Shown: positions 22,918 through 28,330 of the stretch, piece after piece
Position numbering within the stretch: position 1 is the first letter of the stretch
How the letters are laid out: the number at the start of each line of letters is the position of its first letter
DNA from: Akkermansiaceae bacterium UBA6138
GTDB taxonomy: Bacteria; Verrucomicrobiota; Verrucomicrobiia; Verrucomicrobiales; DEV007
Assembly: GCA_002422425.1 (NCBI GenBank)
Contig: DIVG01000076.1
Span: 92,552-120,881 of the forward strand
DNA: 28,330 nt
Direction of reading: 5' to 3'
Translations under genes and position numbers: made by a program
The notes under the pieces: model-generated
What the model was told of the DNA's origin: nothing
Databases searched by the model: none
What the model saw: the letters and a program-made list of their open reading frames with translations, nothing else

Positions 22918-23535
22918 TTAACGGGAAGGCTTCTCTACATCAGCGTAGCGGTCAAGCCAGAGGAGGGCGAAGGGGGTATCGGCCTTGGCGAGAACCCCCG
23001 GCTGTGTTCCGGTCGACTCCCAGAACTTGGCCCGGGCACCACTCAAGCTCGATTTACCGCCAACAATCACCCCATTGTAAATGATCTCGACCGCGACAGC
23101 CTCGACCGAGCTCGGCTGAAAGCGCCGGAAATTGCCGGTGATCTCCCCGAGCGTACTGGGAGAAACATAGACGGCGGAGTAACTCTCCTCACCGGGAACC
23201 ACATTGATATGCTTGACGTCTCCCGTCAGCACGCGGGCAGAGCCTGTCTGGTCTTTGAAACCGATGTAGTAGCGAAAAAGAAGCTCCTTGACGACCGTCT
23301 TGGGGTCGCCATTGACCTTGAACTGAACCTCAAGTTCGAGCCAGTCGCGCGGGTTGGGGATGTTTTTCCCTTTTACATCACCTGCCTGAAAACTGGGAGT
23401 CTTCTGAGCATCATAATCCATTTTCCCGACGTCAATGTCACCGACCTTGAGTTGGACCGGTTGCTGGGCCTGAAGGGCGCCGCCGAGGAGTCCGCCAATG
23501 GCGACGAGGGTGAGGAGTTTTTTCATGGGGTTCAT
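22918..23535 (-). CDS. Amuc_1102-like exported pilus-cluster protein
   Basis: The 205-residue protein has a signal peptide (about 1-23, ending ALQAQ) and a beta-rich mature part with no membrane helix. It matches the expected first gene of the Amuc_1102 to 1098 order by position, length, export signal and segments such as WLELEVQFKV and AVEIIYNGVIVGG. The function is unknown, probably periplasmic. An ATG at 23526 (MKKLLTLV) is an equally good start and gives a more typical signal peptide. The gene is first in the operon; a candidate promoter with inverted repeats lies 45-90 bases upstream. Confidence 0.82.
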   Translation of the reverse strand: MNPMKKLLTLVAIGGLLGGALQAQQPVQLKVGDIDVGKMDYDAQKTPSFQAGDVKGKNIPNPRDWLELEVQFKVNGDPKTVVKELLFRYYIGFKDQTGSARVLTGDVKHINVVPGEESYSAVYVSPSTLGEITGNFRRFQPSSVEAVAVEIIYNGVIVGGKSSLSGARAKFWESTGTQPGVLAKADTPFALLWLDRYADVEKPSR

Positions 23536-23581
23536 TGAAGTTTTTTCGGGAATGGACGCTCTTTTGCGCTCTGAACTCGGG

Positions 23582-23626
23582 ATACTACGATAGTATTTTC
23601 AATATCGTAAAGACCCAAATCCTCTT
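23582..23626 (-). promoter_or_regulatory. Candidate promoter and operator-like repeats upstream of the pilus-like operon
   Basis: On the minus strand TTGGGT, a 17-base spacer and TACTAT form a weak -35/-10 pair. The -10 lies inside the inverted repeat ATACTA-CGA-TAGTAT (23582-23596), and TACGATA (23586-23592) pairs with TATCGTA (23603-23609) across 10 bases. Such overlap suits repressor control but is unproved. Confidence 0.3.
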
Positions 23627-23869
23627 TATCGGCACATTTTTTTCAAAGACACCTTCCTCCCCTTCCTGAAGACGGCGACGATGGCGTGAAATAAACCGAC
23701 CTCCAAGACTTCAAACCATCTTTACAATCAGGTCAACTGATTTGGCGACTCCGCCGCCATCTATTTCGCTCACCAGCCCTCCAGCTCAGCAAGGCGGGCG
23801 GTTTCCGTAACCGGCGATGATGGCCAGGTCTTCAAGGCCGGATTTTGAACTCCCCCCCAGACCGGGCAC
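23627..23869. other. Noncoding stretch between rpsP and the pilus-like operon
   Basis: No convincing gene is seen in this stretch on either strand. It holds one notable element at 23651-23674 (ACCTTCCTCCCC, TTCC, TGAAGACG), matching the motif at 11552-11576. Frames here are short and broken. Confidence 0.5.
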
Positions 23870-23904
23870 AAAAAAAGGGAATGCCCTTTGGGCATTCCCT
23901 TTTT
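23870..23904 (-). terminator. Strong intrinsic terminator of rpsP
   Basis: GGGAATGCCC (23877-23886) and GGGCATTCCC (23890-23899) form a perfect stem with a 3-base loop, extended by five A-T pairs (23872-23876 with 23900-23904). On the minus strand a T-tract follows. It lies about 20 bases past the rpsP stop. Confidence 0.93.
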
Positions 23905-23924
23905 GAAAAAATAGCGTAAGCCAA

Positions 23925-24173
23925 TCACGCCGAGGCCTGACGCGCCTTCTTCAGCATGCTTCGAACCGTCTCCGAAGGTTGTGCTCCCTTGCTGATCCAG
24001 GCGTCGGCTTTGGCGACATCAATGGTAAAATTATCCGACTTGTCAACAAGCGGATCGTAGGTCCCGAGTTGCTCGATGAAAGCCCCTTCGCGCCTGGCGC
24101 GGCTGTCCGCCACGATAATCCGGTAATACGGACGATCTTTTGTTCCCTCGCGTCTCAGTCTAATTTTAACCAT
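23925..24173 (-). CDS. rpsP: 30S ribosomal protein S16
   Basis: The 82-residue protein starts VKIRLRREGTKDRPYYRIIVADSRARREG, continues with IEQLGTYDPL and ends with AQPSETVRSMLKKA, all classic S16 features, and has the normal length. S16 is a primary 16S rRNA-binding protein needed for small-subunit assembly. A purine-rich AAAAGGGAA precedes the ATG. It ends in its own terminator, so it is not in the rpsP-rimM-trmD-rplS operon found in many bacteria. Confidence 0.98.
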   Translation of the reverse strand: MVKIRLRREGTKDRPYYRIIVADSRARREGAFIEQLGTYDPLVDKSDNFTIDVAKADAWISKGAQPSETVRSMLKKARQASA

Positions 24174-24187
24174 TTCCCTTTTCCGTT

Positions 24188-24230
24188 TAATAGCCCCTTG
24201 ATCGGGTAGATTCCCGCCGTAAATCGGCGG
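24188..24230 (-). promoter_or_regulatory. rpsP leader with hairpins
   Basis: CCGCCG (24214-24219) pairs with CGGCGG (24225-24230) over a 5-base loop, 41-57 bases upstream of rpsP, and a smaller CCC/GGG pairing lies nearer the gene. An extended -10 (TGCTATAAA, minus strand, 24294-24302) could start a leader of about 115 bases. These may allow feedback by a ribosomal protein, or may be chance GC-rich pairing. Confidence 0.25.
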
Positions 24231-24357
24231 AGAACGAATCCTTTACTCCCCAATTCAGAAAAAATCAACCGCAAGTTTACTGATATTTCACCATTTATAG
24301 CAAGGCCCGAATTTGAATTCTCCTGGCATAAAGCGGCTTTCTCAGGTTGAATGCGCC

Positions 24358-25362
24358 ATGTCTCCAGAGGAATCGGAAATTTCCGCCCATGCCGGTAAAA
24401 TTCAAGCGCTGCTAAACGAGCTCAATCTCGCCCTCTTCGGGCAGGCGGCACTTGTCGAACTGGTCGTAACCGGGCTCCTCGCGGGCGGTCACATCCTCCT
24501 TGAGGGCCTCCCCGGGCTAGGTAAAACGGAGCTGATCAAGGCCCTCGCGAAAACGCTCGAACTCGAAAACAAACGGATTCAGTTCACACCGGACCTGCTT
24601 CCGGGCGACATCACGGGCAATCCGGTCCTTCAGGAGACGGCACAGGGACGAGCTTTTGTCTTCCAGCAGGGCCCTCTCTTTGCCAATCTCGTTCTCGCCG
24701 ACGAGATCAACCGCGCCTCGCCGAAGACCCAGTCGGCACTGCTCGAAGCGATGCAGGAGCAGCGGGTCACGGTCCTCGGAACAACCCACCCCCTTCCCTC
24801 ACCCTTTTTTGTTTTAGCGACGCAAAATCCGATCGAAATGGAAGGAACTTATCCGCTTCCTGAAGCCCAACTGGACCGGTTTCTTTTCAAACTGGAGGTC
24901 CGCCCCAACACCGTCGCCACCCTTGAGAAAATAGTCCTCAATCGGGAAATCGGGGTTGAGCCCGTCGTCGCCCGAATCCTCTCCGGCGCGGAACTCCGCG
25001 ATATCATCGCCGCCGTGCGCCGGATTTATCTTCCGGGCGTTGTCGCCAACTACATCGCCCGACTTGTCGATGCGACCCACCCCGGTCAATCAGCGGCCGC
25101 AACCGCGATCAAGTTCGGCGCAAGTCCCCGCGCCGCCCTCGGCCTTGCCGCTGCAGCAAAGTCACGGGCGCTCATGCAGGGGAGACTTAATGCGAGTTTC
25201 GAAGATGTCACTGCCGTCGCGGTTCCGGTACTGCAGCACCGTATCATTCTTCATTACGAGGCGCGCATCGAAGGCCGAACCCCCCGCGAAGTAGCCGAGT
25301 CACTCCTCGACGAAGTGCCTCGACAGACTCTCGCCCTGCCGTCAACCCTGGCAAACACTTAA
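24358..25362 (+). CDS. MoxR-family AAA+ ATPase
   Basis: The protein has Walker A GLPGLGKT (50-57 from this start), the MoxR hallmark FTPDLLPGDITG, Walker B LVLADEINRASPKTQSALLEAMQE, sensor I LATQNPIEMEGTYPLPEAQLDRF, and the C-terminal lid domain with GASPRA. MoxR proteins act as chaperone-like ATPases that help mature protein complexes, often with VWA-domain partners. The longest frame opens with TTG at 24313, but the ATG at 24358 gives a standard N-terminus. It is divergent from rpsP and starts a three-gene plus-strand unit, followed 22 bases later by a membrane protein. The DUF58 and VWA genes usually next to moxR are not here. Confidence 0.93.
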   Translation: MSPEESEISAHAGKIQALLNELNLALFGQAALVELVVTGLLAGGHILLEGLPGLGKTELIKALAKTLELENKRIQFTPDLLPGDITGNPVLQETAQGRAFVFQQGPLFANLVLADEINRASPKTQSALLEAMQEQRVTVLGTTHPLPSPFFVLATQNPIEMEGTYPLPEAQLDRFLFKLEVRPNTVATLEKIVLNREIGVEPVVARILSGAELRDIIAAVRRIYLPGVVANYIARLVDATHPGQSAAATAIKFGASPRAALGLAAAAKSRALMQGRLNASFEDVTAVAVPVLQHRIILHYEARIEGRTPREVAESLLDEVPRQTLALPSTLANT

Positions 25363-25384
25363 CCTTCGCTGCCGCGCCGCCTTC

Positions 25385-27211
25385 ATGTCCTCTCCCGGAA
25401 ACGCCTTTTTCTGCCTGCTGCTGGCGTTTTCGTGGGCGTCCGTCCAGGGGCAGGAATCGCTTTACCGGAAAAATTACACCGACGCCGGGGATACCTTTAT
25501 CGAGATCGAAAGCGTCTTCGGCAAAGTGGCGCGGCACGGCTCTTTGCCCTACCTCATTACGATACGCAACAACAGCGGACAAAACCGGGTCTGGACGATC
25601 CGTCTGAGTGAAGGGAGCGCCGGTCGCAGTCTCACCACTAGCGCGATCTACCATATCGCTGTCGAGAACGGCTCCGAACGGCGACGGGAGATCACCCTCG
25701 CGTTTGCCCCCGCTTTCCTCGCCTACGACTATCGAAATCTGACCGTAACGGTGGGTGCAACCGGCTTCGCTACCGAAACCCGCCATCTGGGCGAGCAGAC
25801 GAATCAGAGTTTCCCCGGCCTCGCCATCAGCCAGCCTCTCGCGCAGCGCAGCCTTGCCAGGCTCGATGACGCGGTAAGGAAGGAAAACTCCTCCAACCAG
25901 AACTTCGCGAAGCCCTTCGATATATCCTCGCTTCCCTCGGAGTGGGACGGATACAGCGGTCTCGACGGCCTGCTTATCGATCTCGACTCCTGGCTCTCAC
26001 TCTCGCTTGTGCAGCGCCAGGCCATTCTCGCGTGGGTGCGGCTCGGCGGGATGGTGGATGTGTATGCGGAAGAGGGGGTCACCTTTTCCGACCTGAAACT
26101 CCAGGTCAATGCAGCCGACCCTGCCGCGACCGAACTTCCCATGAGCTTCGGATCTATCCGTCTGCGCCGGTGGGCCGGTGGGGACCTTCCCGACAATGTC
26201 ATCAGTCAATACCGTCACCTTGCCCAGCGCAGCGCCACGCTCGAATCGGACTTTGACAGCGATAGCGAATGGCCTCTGAAAAAGCCTTTCGGGAGCAGGG
26301 AGTTCAATCCCGTCTTTGTCTTCGTCCTTCTCGTCATATTCGCGATTCTCGTGGCACCGGTGAACCTCTTTTATTTTGCCCGTGCAGGCCGTCGGCACCG
26401 GCTCTTCATCACCACTCCGATCATCTCCGTGGTGACCTGCCTCCTCATTATCGTGATGATCCTTTTCACCGACGGAGTCGGGGGCCGCGGCGTGCGGGCT
26501 CTGATCGCCGATCTCCAGCCGTCGCGGGAGGAAATGCGCCTCTACCTGACGCAGGAGCAGATCAGCCGAACCGGTGTAATGGTGAAGACGGGCTTTTCCA
26601 GCGACCTCATTGATGACATCAACCCCGTCAGGCTGACGGGGAGCAACTTCAATGCCTTCCCGCCGACCGGAAACCGCTCCACCTCCTATGAGATCAGCGG
26701 CGACGATTTCTCGGGCGGCTTCTTCCCCAGCCGGACCGAGCAGGGTTTCGTCCTGCGGTCGGCCGAACCAACCCGTTCTCGGATAGAGCTGATTGCTCCG
26801 GCAACGGAATTCGCAGCCCCGCAGCTCACCTCGAACCTGCCGCTGTCCATTACCGGATTTTATTACCTCGATCATCGCGGTCAGGCCTGGCACAGTCTCC
26901 CCGAAAAAGTCATCGAACCGGGACAGAAAATCCCCCTTGAAAAGGCAGGCGACCGAAAGTGGCCCGAATGGCTTGAGGAAGACACGGACTTTTTCAGCAA
27001 TGGACAGCGCTCCCGCCTCCGCCGCCTTAACAGCGAACCAAATCGCTTTTTTGCCCGTGTCAACGGCGGCGAATCGCTAGCCCTCGCCACTCATCCAGGC
27101 ATCCGCTGGGGAAAAACGGTCGTCGTTCTCACCGGCACGCCCACGACGGGCCGGGCGGCACCCGCCCCTGCTCCGGAAACCCCGGCCGCACTCGAAATCG
27201 ACGCCCGATGA
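25385..27211 (+). CDS. Exported membrane protein of unknown function (MoxR operon)
   Basis: I do not recognise a named family. The 608-residue protein has a signal peptide (about 1-22, VQGQE), a large outer N-terminal part (23-305), two membrane helices (about 308-334 and 340-366), and a C-terminal outer part (370-608) ending in a Pro/Ala-rich tail. Within the N-terminal part, LLIDLDSWLSLSLVQRQAILAWVRLGGMVDVYAEE resembles the glutamine-amidotransferase-like fold seen in membrane proteins of MoxR and GldG-type operons. It lies between MoxR and an ABC ATPase and overlaps the latter by 4 bases (ATGA), so the three are co-expressed. Possibly it is the membrane partner of one of these ATPases. Confidence 0.75.
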   Translation: MSSPGNAFFCLLLAFSWASVQGQESLYRKNYTDAGDTFIEIESVFGKVARHGSLPYLITIRNNSGQNRVWTIRLSEGSAGRSLTTSAIYHIAVENGSERRREITLAFAPAFLAYDYRNLTVTVGATGFATETRHLGEQTNQSFPGLAISQPLAQRSLARLDDAVRKENSSNQNFAKPFDISSLPSEWDGYSGLDGLLIDLDSWLSLSLVQRQAILAWVRLGGMVDVYAEEGVTFSDLKLQVNAADPAATELPMSFGSIRLRRWAGGDLPDNVISQYRHLAQRSATLESDFDSDSEWPLKKPFGSREFNPVFVFVLLVIFAILVAPVNLFYFARAGRRHRLFITTPIISVVTCLLIIVMILFTDGVGGRGVRALIADLQPSREEMRLYLTQEQISRTGVMVKTGFSSDLIDDINPVRLTGSNFNAFPPTGNRSTSYEISGDDFSGGFFPSRTEQGFVLRSAEPTRSRIELIAPATEFAAPQLTSNLPLSITGFYYLDHRGQAWHSLPEKVIEPGQKIPLEKAGDRKWPEWLEEDTDFFSNGQRSRLRRLNSEPNRFFARVNGGESLALATHPGIRWGKTVVVLTGTPTTGRAAPAPAPETPAALEIDAR

Positions 27212-28239
27212 GCGACGCGACCAATACCACCCCCCTTGCCTCAGGCCCCGTTACCGCTACTCCGGCGGCGGCGGACGCCGGAGCCCCTGCCATCGAAGTG
27301 AAAAATCTCTCGCGCTGGTTTCCCGGGGTCCATGCGGTGCAGGATGTCTCCTTCACCGTCGAACGGGGTCAGGTGGTCGGCTTTATCGGAGCCAACGGGG
27401 CCGGCAAGACCACGACGATGCGTATCCTCGCGACCCTCGACTACCCTGACGCGGGAGAAGTTAAAGTAGGCGGCTACGATGTCGTGAAGGATCCCGCCGA
27501 GGTCAGGCGGCGCATCGGCTGGATGCCCGATCACTACGGCACCTACCGCCACATGACAGTGCTCGAGTATCTCGACTTCTTCGCCCGTGCCCTCGGCTTT
27601 CGCGGAGAGGAAAGACTCCAACGCATTAGCGAAGTAATGGAGTTCACCGACCTCGCCGGGCTCGCCGACCGGCTCATCGACACGCTCAGCAAAGGGATGG
27701 GACAACGCCTCTGCCTCGGGCGCGCCCTCATTCATGATCCCGACGTCCTCATCCTCGACGAACCGGCCGCCGGTCTCGATCCCAAGGCCCGCGTCGAGTT
27801 AAAACACCTCATCCGCATTTTGTCCGAAGAGGGCAAGACCGTCTTCATCAGCTCGCACATTCTCTCCGAGCTCGGCGAGATGTGCGATTCCCTGCTCTTT
27901 ATCAATCAGGGCAAGATTATCCATCACGGCTCGGCCGAGAGCCTGCGGCGAGGGACTTCAGCGACCTCGATTGTCGAAGTGCAGCTCGCCGGCAACCCCG
28001 AGCGACTGGCCGAATGGGCATCGCTCAATCCCCAGGTGACCTTTAAAGACGCCACCCGGATGGGAGGGCGCATCGAGATCGACTCGATTGAACCCGACAT
28101 GCTCGCCAAAGTGTTGCGACAGATGGTCCGCGACGAGCTGCCCGTGATTGATTTCCACGTACAGGAGCGAAAGCTCGAGGACGCCTTTATCGAAATCCTC
28201 GGAGAGATCGAAGCCTCGGGCATCCCCATCGTCAGCTGA
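27208..28239 (+). CDS. ABC transporter ATP-binding protein
   Basis: The 343-residue protein has Walker A GANGAGKT (61-68), signature LSKGM (160-164), Walker B LILDEP (181-186) and the H-loop SSHILSE. At the Q-loop, IGWMPDHYG has Asp where most ABC ATPases have Gln; this MPD form is common in a subgroup of ABC-2-type exporters, so it is not a sign of decay. The first 28 residues are a Thr/Ala/Pro-rich extension, and the C-terminal 100 residues resemble the accessory domain of ABC-2 exporters. No permease gene follows: the next gene is convergent. The stop overlaps the end of the peroxiredoxin gene by 8 bases. Confidence 0.92.
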   Translation: MSDATNTTPLASGPVTATPAAADAGAPAIEVKNLSRWFPGVHAVQDVSFTVERGQVVGFIGANGAGKTTTMRILATLDYPDAGEVKVGGYDVVKDPAEVRRRIGWMPDHYGTYRHMTVLEYLDFFARALGFRGEERLQRISEVMEFTDLAGLADRLIDTLSKGMGQRLCLGRALIHDPDVLILDEPAAGLDPKARVELKHLIRILSEEGKTVFISSHILSELGEMCDSLLFINQGKIIHHGSAESLRRGTSATSIVEVQLAGNPERLAEWASLNPQVTFKDATRMGGRIEIDSIEPDMLAKVLRQMVRDELPVIDFHVQERKLEDAFIEILGEIEASGIPIVS

Positions 28240-28330
28240 GCGCAGCGAGGACCAGATCGACGTGATCGGCCGGCTTCACCTTTGGAAAAACGGCGCTCAC
28301 GACCCCGTTCTCATCGATCACAAAGGTCGT
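28232..28330 (-). CDS. bcp: Peroxiredoxin of the Bcp/PrxQ type, C-terminal part (runs off the window edge)
   Basis: Thirty-two residues before a TGA (28232-28234) read TTFVIDENGVVSAVF, then PKVKPADHVDLVLAAL. This is the typical C-terminal strand and helix of thioredoxin-dependent thiol peroxidases of the Bcp/PrxQ group. The peroxidatic Cys lies outside the window. The gene converges on the ABC ATPase gene and overlaps its end by 8 bases. Confidence 0.75.
   Translation of the reverse strand, partial: TTFVIDENGVVSAVFPKVKPADHVDLVLAALS

Noticed and set aside
25997..26893. 298-codon antisense frame in the 608-residue membrane protein
   Set aside because: The plus-strand frame has a signal peptide, TM helices and operon overlaps; the antisense product is His/Asp/Glu-rich without a domain.
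1..28330. Mobile elements, tRNA or rRNA genes, CRISPR arrays, phage genes
   Set aside because: No transposase or integrase motif, tRNA T-arm pattern, direct-repeat array or phage gene was seen on reading.

Overview
The window reads as a piece of a bacterial chromosome from the phylum Verrucomicrobiota, most likely order Verrucomicrobiales. The main reason is a five-gene block (16436-23535, minus strand) that matches, in gene order and protein features, the Amuc_1098 to Amuc_1102 pilus-associated cluster known from Akkermansia muciniphila. GC-rich codon use, TTG starts, weak Shine-Dalgarno sequences and a Gly-rich insertion in Rho fit that placement. No phage, transposon, CRISPR, tRNA or rRNA sequence was seen. 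Identifications come from reading motifs; no database search was run.

Layout. (1) 1-2475: the start of a CHAD-domain gene, then tmk-holB (overlapping by 4 bases), and hisI divergent from tmk. (2) 2566-7057, plus strand: a fused class II aldolase/short-chain dehydrogenase, an exported OmpA-domain protein and an exported NlpC/P60 hydrolase. (3) 7077-11436, minus strand: a large SNF2-family ATPase, then a sigma/anti-sigma-like pair (ECF sigma factor followed by a one-TM protein) that ends in a strong hairpin. (4) 11725-13095, plus strand: an NtrC-type response regulator whose sigma54-contact loop and several ATPase residues are lost. (5) 13206-16365, minus strand: coaE-rho-rnd, tightly packed. 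(6) 16436-23535, minus strand: the pilus-like operon, transcribed as Amuc_1102-, 1101-, 1100-, 1099- and 1098-like genes and closed by a terminator at 16377-16397. (7) rpsP, a single gene with its own strong terminator. (8) 24358-28239, plus strand: MoxR ATPase, two-TM exported protein and ABC ATPase, converging on the end of a Bcp/PrxQ-type peroxiredoxin.

How the genes work together. The pilus-like operon parallels pilMNOPQ: a PilM-PilN-like fusion, a PilO-like bitopic protein (Amuc_1100-like), a PilP-like bitopic protein and a PilQ-like secretin would form a trans-envelope alignment complex. No pilin, assembly ATPase or platform gene is in the window, so these must be encoded elsewhere. The OmpA-domain and NlpC/P60 proteins also act at the peptidoglycan and outer membrane. 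The housekeeping genes (tmk, holB, coaE, rho, rnd, rpsP, hisI) serve DNA, cofactor, RNA and histidine metabolism.

Most unusual points: the degenerate NtrC-like regulator, the PilMN-like fusion within the Amuc_1100-type cluster, a noncoding motif shared by the intergenic regions upstream of the sigma-factor gene and of the pilus operon, the Gly/Arg-rich insertion in the Rho Q-loop, and a SNF2 protein whose SWIM-like domain has lost its cysteines.
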